Shown here in pieces: positions 18,692 to 27,230 of a stretch of DNA of 64,000 nt. Position 1 is the stretch's first letter. Each line of letters begins with the position of its first letter. A model generated the notes under the pieces. That model was given only the letters and a program-made list of their open reading frames with translations, was not told the DNA's origin and made no database searches. The position numbers and the translations under genes are program-made. Origin of the DNA: Bradyrhizobium manausense (GTDB lineage: Bacteria > Pseudomonadota > Alphaproteobacteria > Rhizobiales > Xanthobacteraceae); assembly GCF_018129685.1 (NCBI RefSeq), contig NZ_JAFCLG010000023.1:1-64000 (forward strand), given 5' to 3'.

Positions 18692-21364
18692 CTACCCGCT
18701 TCTGTCCATCGCCTCATTGACCAGCTCATTGGCGGCTTCGGCCAACAGCTCGTCTGCAGCTTCGCCATAAACTGACTCGCGGCCGATTTCCAGCATCACG
18801 GGCACGGCCAGCGGGGAGACGCGGTCGAGTTCCCGGTGGGTGATGCGGCCCTGGATGCGCATCAGCATGTCGCTGAGGCGGCGCAAATCGAGCAGGCCGG
18901 TGGCGGCATCGGCGCGCGCGGCGCGCAGCAGCACGTGATCGGCCTGATGCTTGCGCAGCACGTCGTAGACGAGATCGGTCGAAAAAAGGACCTGGCGGCG
19001 GCTCTTCTCCTCCCCGGTGTGGCGCCGCGCGATCAGGCCGGAGATGATCGCACAATTGCGGAAGGTGCGCTTCATCAGTGCGGATTCGGCGAGCCAGGCC
19101 TCGAGGTCGTCGCCGAGCATGTCGGGGTCGAACAGGGCGTTGAGGTCGAGCTTGCCGTTGCGGATCATGAAGGAGAGATCGCCGAGCGCCCAGATCGCCA
19201 CCGCATATTCGTTGGCGACGAAGCCCAGCGGCCGGGCGCGTGCGCGCTCCAGCCGGCGCGTCAAGAGCATGCCGAGCGTCTGGTGTGCGAGACGCCCCTC
19301 GAAGGGGTAGCACACGATGTAATGCTTGTTGGCGCGCGGAAAACTTTCGACCAGCAGCTCGCGCACCGCCGGCACGCGGCTGACGTCCTTTTGCAGCGAC
19401 AGCCAGTCGCGCACCTGCTCCGGCAAACCCTTCCATGCCCTGGAATCATCGAGCAGGCGGCGGACGCGCTCGGCGAGATAGGTCGAGAGCGGGAACTTGC
19501 CGCCCATATAAGATGGCACCTTCGGATCCTTGTCGTGTGCGCGCGAGACATAGACCTGGTCTTCCACAAGCGTTTCGTAACGCACCACCTCGCCACTGAA
19601 GACAAAAGTGTCGCCGGGGGAGAGGCCCTCGATGAAGGCTTCCTCGATCTCGCCGAGCAACCTACCGCCGCGCGCGATCACGCCGGTCGAGCCGGTGCCG
19701 CCGCCACGCGAGCGCACCAGCCGCACCTTCAGCATGTCGTCCTCGACGATGGTGCCGACATTCATCCGGTAGCTCTGCCGCACCTTCGGATTGGCGACGC
19801 GCCAGCGGCCCTCCTTGTCCTGCTTGATGCGGGCGAAGCGCTCATAGGTCTTCAGCGCGTAGCCACCGGAGGCGACGAAATCGACGACGTCGTCGAAATC
19901 CTGTCGCGTGAGATCGGCGTAGGGCGCGGCGGTGCGGATCTCGGCATAGAGCTCATCCGAGAAGAACGGCTCGCCGCAGGCGCAGCCGAGCACATGCTGG
20001 GCCAGCACGTCGAGTGCGCCGGTGCGCAGCGGCGGCGTGTCCTGCGCATTCTCGGCGATGGCGTCGATGGCGACGCGGCACTCCAGCACCTCGAAGCGGT
20101 TGGCGGGCACCAGCACCGCGCGCGAGGCCTCGTCGAGGCGGTGATTGGCGCGGCCGATGCGCTGCATCAGGCGCGACGAGCCCTTCGGCGCGCCGATATT
20201 GACGACGAGATCGACGTCGCCCCAGTCGACGCCGAGATCGAGCGAGGAGGTGCAGACCACGCCGCGCAGTTTTCCCGCCGACATCGCATCCTCGACCTTG
20301 CGGCGCTGGGCGACGTCGAGCGAGCCGTGATGCAGCGCGATGGCCAGGCCATCGTCGTTCATGCTCCAGAGGTTCTGGAACAGCATCTCGGCCTGGCTGC
20401 GGGTGTTGACGAACACCAGCGTGGTCTTGTTCTGCTTGATCAGTTCGTAGATCTCAGGGAGCGCATGGCGTGCGCTGTGTCCGGCCCAGGGCAGCCGCTC
20501 GCGCGTATCGAGCATCTGCACTTGCGGCGGCGCCGCGCCTCCGGCGACGACGATGTCGGCAGCCGCCTCCTGCCCGCCCGGCTGCGGCACCAGAAAGCGC
20601 GCGAGCTGGTCCGGCTCGGCGACGGTCGCCGACAGGCCGATCGCGCGCATCCGCGGCGCCAGCCGCCACAGCCGCGCAAGGCCGAGCGACAGCAGGTCGC
20701 CGCGCTTGGAGGTCACCAGCGCGTGCAATTCGTCGAGCACGATGCGCTTGAGTGAGGAAAACAGGAACGGCGCATCGTCGGACGACAGCAGCAGCGCGAG
20801 CTGCTCCGGCGTCGTCAGCAGGATGTCAGGCGGATAGCGCCGCTGCCGCTGGCGCCGCGACACCGGCGTATCGCCGGTGCGGGTCTCGACCTTGATCGGC
20901 AGGCTCATCTCGGCGATGGGCCGCTCGAGATTGCGGGCGATGTCGACGGCGAGCGCTTTCAGCGGCGAGATGTAGAGCGTGTGCAGGCCGGCGCTGCGCT
21001 GAACGCCGCGGCCGGTGGAGACGAGCTTGTTGTCACCTCCCCCCTTGTGGGGGAGGTCGGCAGCCGCAGGCTCCCGGGAGGGGGGTAGCCCCACGAGCAG
21101 TGCTTGTGGCCGCCCCCCTCCCCGGCCCTCCCCCACAAGGGGGGAGGGAGAAGACAGCTCCACCAGCGTCGGCAGAAATCCCGCCAGCGTCTTGCCGGCG
21201 CCGGTCGGCGCGATCAGCAGCGCGCTGGCGTCCTCGCGCGCCTTCTCCAGCAGCGCGAGCTGATGCTCGCGCGGCGACCAGCCGCGCGCCGCAAACCACG
21301 CCTGGAAGCGGTCGGGCAGCAGCGTGGCCGGCTCGGCCGTGGCTTTGATGATGCGGGGCGGCAC
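18692..21364 (-). CDS. lhr: Ligase-associated Lhr-like DEXH-box DNA helicase
   Basis: About 890 aa from a proposed GTG at 21364. Codons further upstream run into an intergenic repeat and are unlikely to be coding; no strong SD is seen, so the start is uncertain. Motifs in order: APTGAGKT (Walker A, about 52-59), ISPLKALAVDIARNL (Ia), TTPEQLALLL, LDELHAL (DExH), LSATVAEPD, LVFVNTRSQAEMLF (IV), SSLDLGVDWGDVDLV (V), MQRIGRANHR (VI), then the long Lhr C-terminal winged-helix/beta-barrel region. An extra roughly 40-45 residue Gly/Pro-rich stretch between motifs I and Ia is encoded by a palindromic repeat (21035-21150). An ATP-driven 3'-5' helicase is expected from the family. Confidence 0.92.
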   Translation of the reverse strand: MPPRIIKATAEPATLLPDRFQAWFAARGWSPREHQLALLEKAREDASALLIAPTGAGKTLAGFLPTLVELSSPSPLVGEGRGGGRPQALLVGLPPSREPAAADLPHKGGGDNKLVSTGRGVQRSAGLHTLYISPLKALAVDIARNLERPIAEMSLPIKVETRTGDTPVSRRQRQRRYPPDILLTTPEQLALLLSSDDAPFLFSSLKRIVLDELHALVTSKRGDLLSLGLARLWRLAPRMRAIGLSATVAEPDQLARFLVPQPGGQEAAADIVVAGGAAPPQVQMLDTRERLPWAGHSARHALPEIYELIKQNKTTLVFVNTRSQAEMLFQNLWSMNDDGLAIALHHGSLDVAQRRKVEDAMSAGKLRGVVCTSSLDLGVDWGDVDLVVNIGAPKGSSRLMQRIGRANHRLDEASRAVLVPANRFEVLECRVAIDAIAENAQDTPPLRTGALDVLAQHVLGCACGEPFFSDELYAEIRTAAPYADLTRQDFDDVVDFVASGGYALKTYERFARIKQDKEGRWRVANPKVRQSYRMNVGTIVEDDMLKVRLVRSRGGGTGSTGVIARGGRLLGEIEEAFIEGLSPGDTFVFSGEVVRYETLVEDQVYVSRAHDKDPKVPSYMGGKFPLSTYLAERVRRLLDDSRAWKGLPEQVRDWLSLQKDVSRVPAVRELLVESFPRANKHYIVCYPFEGRLAHQTLGMLLTRRLERARARPLGFVANEYAVAIWALGDLSFMIRNGKLDLNALFDPDMLGDDLEAWLAESALMKRTFRNCAIISGLIARRHTGEEKSRRQVLFSTDLVYDVLRKHQADHVLLRAARADAATGLLDLRRLSDMLMRIQGRITHRELDRVSPLAVPVMLEIGRESVYGEAADELLAEAANELVNEAMDRSG
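21035..21150. repeat. Palindromic element inserted in frame within lhr
   Basis: Perfect 21-bp inverted arms at 21036-21056 and 21127-21147, each beginning CCTCCCCC and carrying TTGTGG or CCACAA, enclose a G/C-rich centre. The element resembles the intergenic repeats of this window (for example 40355-40510 and 42571-42599) yet stays open in the lhr frame, adding residues of the type PLVGEGRGGGRPQ and REPAAADLPHKGGG. Confidence 0.85.
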
Positions 21365-21415
21365 GGCATCACACGTAAGCCGCGGGAAAGGGTTCGTCGA
21401 GGGGTGGAAGGTCCC

Positions 21416-21506
21416 GTAGGGTGGGCAAAGCGCAGCGTGCCCACGCATTATTCGCGACCATGAAGAGATGGTGGGCACGGCGCAAGTGCGCCTTTGCCCA
21501 CCCTAC
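21416..21506. repeat. Palindromic repeat, GTAGGGTGGGCAAAG family
   Basis: Third copy of the 6362-6449 family: GTAGGGTGGGCAAAG (from 21416) to CTTTGCCCACCCTAC (21506). It lies between the lhr start and the upstream substrate-binding protein gene, so it argues against lhr start codons within it. Confidence 0.85.
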
Positions 21507-21529
21507 GGCATCTCGATTGCCGAGAGAGC

Positions 21530-22759
21530 CTACTCCACCACCGGCTTGTCCGAGACCTCCCAGTCCTTGCCGTTGAAGACCTGGATGAACAGCGTCTTCA
21601 TCGGCGTGTAGTCGTCGGGGGTGTAGCTGTAAGTGACGCCGTCGAGGAAGAACGGCGAGTGGAAACCGTTGAGGTTGGAGGCCTGCTTCAGCACATTGGC
21701 CCGGGTCAGCTCATCGCCGCAGCGGCGCAGGATCTCGCCCATGGTGACGGCCTGGCCGTAGCCGGCATAGGCGATCGTGTTATCAGGAGCGATATTGGGT
21801 AAATATTTCTTGCGCAGCTCCTCGAACGCCGTGGGGCCCGGATCCTTTTCCCAACGGCCGGGGCCGGCATCCTTCGCATAGCTGATCGAGACGATGTCCT
21901 TGGCATTCTCGAAGCCGGCGGCGCTGAGGATGGATTTGCCGGTCGAGCCGGCCGAGAGCAGCTGCAGCGGCTTCCAGCCGAGCTCGGCTACCTTGCGGAT
22001 CGACTGCGACGACGCCTTGCCGGTGGAGATGTTGTAGAAAACGTCGGCGCCCGATTTCGAGAGATTGATGAGCTGGGAATCGACCGTGGGATCGGTCAGA
22101 TCGTAGGTCTGCTCCATGATGACAGATGCGGTGCCGCCGGCGTCCGCCAGCACCTTCTTGAAGGGGCCAAGGAAGTCGCGGCCGAAATCGTCGTTCTGGT
22201 AGAGGATGCCGACCTTGGCATTCGGCTTCGCATTGAGGACGTGGCGCGCCAGGATGCGCGCTTCGGTCGGATAGAGCGGCAGGCCCGCCATCGTCCACTT
22301 GAACTCTTTCGGGTTGTTCCACTTCGAGGCGCCGGTGTTGAGCAGCAGCTGCGGCACCCCCTTGGAATTCAGGTATTTGTGCACGGCCGTCTGCGGCGCG
22401 GTGCCGAGCGAGCCGTAGAGTGCGAGCACCTCCTCCTGCTCGACGAGGCGCCGCGTGGCCTCGACACATTTCGGCGCGCTGTAGGCATCGTCGAGCGTGA
22501 GGAAATTGACCTTGCGCCCGTTGATGCCGCCGCCCTCGTTGAGCATCTGGAAATAGGCCTCGCCGACGCGGCCCAGCACGCCGTAGAGCGAGCCGGGGCC
22601 GGAATGCGGCACGGTCTGGCCGATCTTGATCTCGGTGTCGCTGGCGCCGGCGTCGTATTTCTTCTCGGCGGCCCACACGTAAGGCGCGGGCAGGACCGAT
22701 GCGGCGATGGTGGCGAACGCGGCGGCGCTGACATCGCGCCGCGATGGATTCTTGGTCAT
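21530..22759 (-). CDS. Branched-chain amino acid-type ABC substrate-binding protein
   Basis: 409 aa from ATG 22759 with GGGAGAG upstream. The N-terminus TKNPSRRDVSAAAFATIAAS is a Tat-like signal (RRD) ending near YVWAAEKKYD. The mature protein has the Peripla_BP_6 (LivJ/Leu-Ile-Val-binding) fold: IKIGQTVPHSGPGSLYGVLG, GGGINGRKVNFLTLDDAYSA, VLALYGSLGTAPQTAV, VGILYQNDDFGRDFL. It binds a small ligand in the periplasm for an ABC importer or sensor. No permease or ATPase lies nearby, so it is an orphan component inserted between the two halves of the DNA-repair module. Confidence 0.93.
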   Translation of the reverse strand: MTKNPSRRDVSAAAFATIAASVLPAPYVWAAEKKYDAGASDTEIKIGQTVPHSGPGSLYGVLGRVGEAYFQMLNEGGGINGRKVNFLTLDDAYSAPKCVEATRRLVEQEEVLALYGSLGTAPQTAVHKYLNSKGVPQLLLNTGASKWNNPKEFKWTMAGLPLYPTEARILARHVLNAKPNAKVGILYQNDDFGRDFLGPFKKVLADAGGTASVIMEQTYDLTDPTVDSQLINLSKSGADVFYNISTGKASSQSIRKVAELGWKPLQLLSAGSTGKSILSAAGFENAKDIVSISYAKDAGPGRWEKDPGPTAFEELRKKYLPNIAPDNTIAYAGYGQAVTMGEILRRCGDELTRANVLKQASNLNGFHSPFFLDGVTYSYTPDDYTPMKTLFIQVFNGKDWEVSDKPVVE

Positions 22760-22876
22760 TGTTGTTTCTCTCCCTGGTGCGCGCATTGTGCTGGCATCGC
22801 AGCTTCGCTCGCAAGCAGGAAGTCGTCGCATTGCGACGCAATGACGCTCAAATTGCAGAAATCCTAGCGCCTAGAC

Positions 22877-23815
22877 TCAAGTTTTCTCTTGAGTTTTCTC
22901 GGCGACGATGACCAGACCGCGCACCGGCTCGTTGTTCTCGTTGCGCGGCGAGCACGGCTCCAGCGTCAGCAGCTTGAGCCCGGCCTTCGCGATCGCACCG
23001 CGCGCATATTCCGCCGAATGGGCATAGCGCAGGCCTTCCCCAAGCACGATGCCATCGCCCGCGTGCGTCTCCAGTGTGAAGGCGAGCGTGCCGCCGGCGA
23101 CGAGCACGCGCCTGGCTTCGGCGAGAACAGGCGCAAGATCGGCGAGATAGACGAACGCGTCCGCGGCAACGACGAGGTTCGCGCTGGCGTCAGGCTTGGT
23201 GCGCAAGCCCTCGATCATGTCGGCGACCTCGAGCTCGGCATAGAGCCCGGTGGCGCGCGCCTCCTTGATCATGCCTGAGGACAGATCGATGCCGATGAAA
23301 TGATCGACCTGCTTGGCGAAGGCCGCGGCTGCAAGGCCGGTGCCGCAGCCGAGATCGATGGTGCGCTTGAAGAAGGCCGGCTTCTTCGCCGCGACACGCG
23401 CCGCCAGCACCGCCTTGAAGATCAGCGAAGGCGCGCGATAGCCGAGATCGTTGATCAGCACGTGCTCGAAGCGCGGCGCGTATTGGTCGAACAGCGCCTG
23501 CACATAGGCCTTGGGCATCTCCGCCATCTCGGCGTCGCCGAGCCGCACCAGGTGCAGGCCGGCGCCGTGCTGGTCCTCGGGGTCGGACACGCGCGCTTTC
23601 CGGAATGCTGCGATCGCCTTGTCGCGCTCGCCGAGCTGCTGGCGGATCTCGCCGAGCGTGAACCAGGCGGACGTGAAGTTTGGCGCGAGCTCGATCGCCT
23701 GCTCCAACAGGTCGGCGGCAGCGGGCAGATCGCCCTTGAGCTGGAGGTCGCGCGCGAACTCGAAACGGCGGTCGGCCATGAGATCGCCGGAGGTCAGGAA
23801 CAGGCGGAGCGGCAT
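22877..23815 (-). CDS. TPR-containing SAM-dependent methyltransferase
   Basis: 312 aa from ATG 23815 (MPLRLFLTSGDLMADRRFEF); ATG 23779 is an alternative. The N-terminal two TPR-like helical repeats (about 13-80) read DLPAAADLLEQAIELAPNFT and ERDKAIAAFRKARVSDPED. The class I methyltransferase core starts near 135: RTIDLGCGTGLAAAAFAK (SAM motif I), FIGIDLSSGMIKEA, ADAFVYLADLAPVLAEARRV and LVAGGTLAFTLE. Small-molecule or protein target unknown. It is divergent from the exonuclease gene, 45 bases away, so they share a promoter region. Confidence 0.9.
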   Translation of the reverse strand: MPLRLFLTSGDLMADRRFEFARDLQLKGDLPAAADLLEQAIELAPNFTSAWFTLGEIRQQLGERDKAIAAFRKARVSDPEDQHGAGLHLVRLGDAEMAEMPKAYVQALFDQYAPRFEHVLINDLGYRAPSLIFKAVLAARVAAKKPAFFKRTIDLGCGTGLAAAAFAKQVDHFIGIDLSSGMIKEARATGLYAELEVADMIEGLRTKPDASANLVVAADAFVYLADLAPVLAEARRVLVAGGTLAFTLETHAGDGIVLGEGLRYAHSAEYARGAIAKAGLKLLTLEPCSPRNENNEPVRGLVIVAEKTQEKT

Positions 23816-23860
23816 AGGGAACCGGGAACGACGACTCGAAGAATTGGAGGCGCAGCCTAT

Positions 23861-24907
23861 ATGACAGAAATGCGCCCGCAAGACATCCTGCTGCCAACTG
23901 CTGACGGCCTGTGCTGCAAGCCCGGCGGCTTCCACATCGATCCCGTTCGCCCGGTCGAGCGGGCCTTGATCACCCACGGCCATTCCGACCATGCCCGCGC
24001 CGGCCATGGCGCGGTGCTGGCGACGCAGGAAACGCTCGACATGATGCGCCTGCGCTATGGCGAGAATTTTGCCGGATCGACGCAAGCGATCAGTTATGGC
24101 GAGGAGATCCGGCTCGGCGACGTCAAGGTCAAGTTTCATCCGGCCGGCCATGTGCTCGGCTCGGCACAGATCGCGGTCACCGCCAAGGACATTTGCATCG
24201 TCGCCTCCGGCGATTACAAGGACGCGCCCGACCCGACCTGCGTGCCGTTCGAGCTCGTGCCTTGCGATGTCTTCATCACCGAGGCCACGTTCGGCCTGCC
24301 GGTGTTTCGCCATGGCGATGCGGCCGACGAGGTGAGGAAGCTGCTCGCATCAGTGGCGCTGTTTCCGGAACGCGCCCATCTGGTCGGCGCCTATTCGCTC
24401 GGCAAGGCCCAGCGCGTGATCGCACTGCTGCGGCAGGCCGGCTACGACGCGCCGGTCTATCTGCATGGCGCGATGGAGAAGATCACATACTACTACCGGA
24501 GCCGCGGCATCGCGCTCGGCGAGCTCAGGCCTGTGGCCGGCATGAAGAGGGCTCAGCTGGCCGGCACCATCACGCTCGCCCCGCCGTCCGCGACGTCGGA
24601 TATCTGGGCCCGGCGCTTTCCCGATCCCGTCACCGCCTTCGCCTCGGGTTGGATGCGCGTGCGTGCCCGCGCGCGGCAGGGCGGCGTCGAATTGCCGCTG
24701 GTGATTTCCGACCACGCCGATTGGGACGGCCTCACCGCGACGATCGCCGCGACCGGCGCCGGCGAGATCTGGGTCACCCACGGCCAGGAAGACGCGCTGG
24801 TGCATTGGTGCAAGAGCCGCGGTCTGCGCGCGCGGCCGCTCGATCTCGTCGGTTATGGCGACGAGGACGAGCACGAGCCGCCGGCTCAGGGCGAGGCCGA
24901 GGCATGA
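23861..24907 (+). CDS. Ligase-associated MBL-fold DNA exonuclease
   Basis: 348 aa from ATG 23861 (GGAGG upstream). Metallo-beta-lactamase/beta-CASP fold related to SNM1/Artemis nucleases: zinc site THGHSDHARAGH (about 38-49), HPAGHVLGSAQI, VASGDYKDA, EATFGLPVF, AYSLGKAQRVIALL and the C-terminal ISDHADWDGL. It is a member of the ligase-associated DNA damage response set and expected to trim DNA ends before ligation. Its stop overlaps the ligase start by four bases (ATGA, 24904-24907), so the two are translationally coupled. Confidence 0.93.
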   Translation: MTEMRPQDILLPTADGLCCKPGGFHIDPVRPVERALITHGHSDHARAGHGAVLATQETLDMMRLRYGENFAGSTQAISYGEEIRLGDVKVKFHPAGHVLGSAQIAVTAKDICIVASGDYKDAPDPTCVPFELVPCDVFITEATFGLPVFRHGDAADEVRKLLASVALFPERAHLVGAYSLGKAQRVIALLRQAGYDAPVYLHGAMEKITYYYRSRGIALGELRPVAGMKRAQLAGTITLAPPSATSDIWARRFPDPVTAFASGWMRVRARARQGGVELPLVISDHADWDGLTATIAATGAGEIWVTHGQEDALVHWCKSRGLRARPLDLVGYGDEDEHEPPAQGEAEA

Positions 24908-26565
24908 ACCGCTTCGCCGAACTGCTGGACCGCCTTGCTTACGAGCCCGGCCGCAACAACAAGCTGCGGCTGCTGTCAGGCTATTTCCGCGAAGTCGGCG
25001 ATCCCGACCGTGGCTACGCGCTGGCCGCGCTCACCGGCGCGCTCAGCTTCAAGCACGCCAAGCCCGGGCTGATCCGCGACCTCATTGCGGCGCGTACCGA
25101 TGAGGTGCTGTTCGGGCTGAGCTACGACTATGTCGGCGATCTCTCGGAGACGGTGGCGCTGATGTGGCCGAAGGCCGCGATGGCCGCCCACAACAACCCG
25201 CCGCCTCCGACCCTCACCGAAGTCGTCACCACGCTGCGCACGCTCGGCAAGTCCGAGCTGCCGAAGCAGCTCGAACGCTGGCTCGACGAGCTCGACGAGA
25301 CCGGCCGCTGGGCGCTTCTGAAACTCGTCACCGGCGCCATGCGCATCGGCATCTCCGCGCGGCTGGCGAAGACCGCGGCCGCCGCGCTCGGCGACAAGGA
25401 TCCGCACGAGGTCGAGCTGATCTGGCCGGGGCTCTCGCCGCCCTATCTCGACCTGTTCGCCTGGCTGGAAGGCCGCGCCGACAAGCCTGTCAATCGCGAT
25501 CCCGCGCCGTTCCGCCCCGTGATGCTTGCGCATGCGATCGAGGACAGCGATTTCCAAAACCTCGATCCTGCCGACTACGTCGCCGAATGGAAATGGGATG
25601 GCATCCGCGTGCAGGCTGTGGCGGGGCGCGACGACCATGGGCAGATCGCCGCACGGCTCTATTCGCGCACCGGTGAGGACATCACCGGCAGCTTCCCGGA
25701 TCTCGTTCCGTCGCTGCGACTGCCCGGCGCGATCGACGGCGAGTTGCTGGTGCTGCGCGAAGGCCGCGTGCAAAGCTTCAACGTTCTGCAACAGCGGCTC
25801 AATCGCAAGGTCGTCTCGCCAAAGCTGGTCAAGGAGTTTCCGATTCACCTGCGCGCCTACGATCTGCTCGGCGACGACGAGAGCGATCTGCGCGAGCTGC
25901 CATTTGCGGAGCGGCGGGAACGGCTGGAGAGGTTCATCAAAAAACTTGACGATCCCCGCATCGACCTCTCGCCCACCGTCCCCTTCGCAAGCTGGGATGA
26001 ACTCACCGCCGCGCGCGCCGATCCGGCGAGCGCCGGCGCGGGCGAGGATGCCGACGCCGTCGAAGGCGTGATGCTGAAACGGCGCGACGCGCCTTATCTG
26101 CCGGGACGACCCAAGGGCCAGTGGTGGAAGTGGAAGCGCGATCCGCACATCATCGATGCCGTCCTGATGTATGCGCAGCGCGGCCACGGCAAGCGCTCGT
26201 CCTATTATTCCGATTACACCTTCGGCGTCTGGACCGAGACGGAGAGCGGCGACGAGCTGGTGCCGGTGGGGAAAGCCTATTTCGGCTTCACCGACGAGGA
26301 ACTGCTCCAGATCGACCGCTTCGTCCGCCGCAACACCACCGAAAAATTCGGCCCCGTCCGCCATGTCGTGCACGAGGGCGACAAGGGTCTGGTGCTGGAG
26401 GTCGCCTTCGAGGGCCTGCAACGCTCGCCGCGGCACAAATCCGGCGTCGCGATGCGGTTTCCCCGCATCAGCCGCCTGCGCTGGGACAAGCCGCCGCGCG
26501 AGGCGGATCGGCTTGAGACGCTGGAGCGGATGCTGAAGGCCGAGACGACGGAGATTGAGGCATGA
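24904..26565 (+). CDS. ATP-dependent DNA ligase, exonuclease/helicase-associated
   Basis: 553 aa. The N-terminal DNA-binding helical domain (about 1-190) is followed by the nucleotidyltransferase core with adenylation motif EWKWDGIRVQ (Lys at about 230), GAIDGELLVLREGRV, EGVMLKRRDAPYLPGRPKGQ and WWKWKRDPH (motif V), then an OB-fold with PVGKAYFGFTDEELLQID. It seals nicks in DNA using ATP, separate from the NAD-dependent LigA. Overlap with the MBL exonuclease and the nearby helicase-pdeM pair place it in the ligase-associated repair module rather than the Ku/LigD end-joining system. Confidence 0.94.
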   Translation: MNRFAELLDRLAYEPGRNNKLRLLSGYFREVGDPDRGYALAALTGALSFKHAKPGLIRDLIAARTDEVLFGLSYDYVGDLSETVALMWPKAAMAAHNNPPPPTLTEVVTTLRTLGKSELPKQLERWLDELDETGRWALLKLVTGAMRIGISARLAKTAAAALGDKDPHEVELIWPGLSPPYLDLFAWLEGRADKPVNRDPAPFRPVMLAHAIEDSDFQNLDPADYVAEWKWDGIRVQAVAGRDDHGQIAARLYSRTGEDITGSFPDLVPSLRLPGAIDGELLVLREGRVQSFNVLQQRLNRKVVSPKLVKEFPIHLRAYDLLGDDESDLRELPFAERRERLERFIKKLDDPRIDLSPTVPFASWDELTAARADPASAGAGEDADAVEGVMLKRRDAPYLPGRPKGQWWKWKRDPHIIDAVLMYAQRGHGKRSSYYSDYTFGVWTETESGDELVPVGKAYFGFTDEELLQIDRFVRRNTTEKFGPVRHVVHEGDKGLVLEVAFEGLQRSPRHKSGVAMRFPRISRLRWDKPPREADRLETLERMLKAETTEIEA

Positions 26566-26603
26566 AGCTTGTGAGGCTTGATCGTCGCCAAGACGGAGCT
26601 GCG

Positions 26604-26724
26604 CTCCCTCGCCCGTTTGCGGAGAGGGTTGGGGAGAGGGTGTCTCCGCATCGGGAGTTTCCCTAGAGGAAAGAGCCCTCACCCGCGCTGCGCGCGACCT
26701 CTCTCGCAAGCTCGCGGGAGAGGT
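26604..26724. repeat. Decayed palindromic repeat (CTCCCTCGCC / GGGAGAGG type)
   Basis: CTCCCTCGCCCGTTTGCGGAG and GGAGAGGGTTGGGGAGAGGG on one side, and CTCTCGCAAGCTCGCGGGAG followed by AGG on the other. These are degenerate relatives of the 40355-40510 element. Most of the 285-base gap between ligase and the next gene is this repeat. Confidence 0.65.
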
Positions 26725-26850
26725 TAAGGAGCGCGCGGCTCGAGTTCGGCCGAATTAAACTCCCGTAACACGATTGACGCACCCTTCCGGGTTCCCCATG
26801 TCCCCTGCCTTGACCTATAATGGGTGTCCAATCCCCCTGAGGAGTTTGAG

Positions 26851-27153
26851 ATGGTCCAAGACGTCAGAGATTTGCCGGCCGGCCACAGCGATGGCCTGCA
26901 CCGCTTTCTCGGCGGCTCGCCGCTGGCGGTCGCGTTTCGCCTGGTCCTGCTCTCGATCCTGGTCGGTGTCGTACTGGCCGCGATCGGCTTCGACCCCTGG
27001 AACATCCTCATCAGCATTCGCCTGCTGTTCCAGCGGATCTGGGATCTCGGCTTCGATGCCGTGAACTGGCTGTGGCGCTACTTCCTGCTCGGCGCCGTCA
27101 TCGTGATCCCGATCTGGCTGCTGTCGCGCATCTTCGGCTCGCCGCGGCGCTAA
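26851..27153 (+). CDS. Small two-TM membrane protein, DUF6460-like
   Basis: 100 aa from ATG 26851, preceded by TGAGGAG. Two hydrophobic segments: LAVAFRLVLLSILVGVVLAAI (written as residues 25-45) and residues 76-94, ending in positively charged IFGSPRR. Between them is an amphipathic LLFQRIWDLGFDAVNWLWRY stretch. The sequence pattern fits a small conserved Rhizobiales inner-membrane family that I recall as DUF6460; the name is from memory and no function is known. It lies upstream of the MATE gene, 77 bases away, and could be co-transcribed. Confidence 0.8.
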   Translation: MVQDVRDLPAGHSDGLHRFLGGSPLAVAFRLVLLSILVGVVLAAIGFDPWNILISIRLLFQRIWDLGFDAVNWLWRYFLLGAVIVIPIWLLSRIFGSPRR

Positions 27154-27230
27154 GAAATGCGCGGCCGGCGCAAGCACGCCATGCCGGCCGCGATGGTGCA
27201 TTCGGCCCGATGGTCGGGTAGACGCTGCTG

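Noticed and set aside
18836..20755. 639-aa ORF opposite lhr
   Set aside because: Antisense shadow; the helicase motifs define the real strand.
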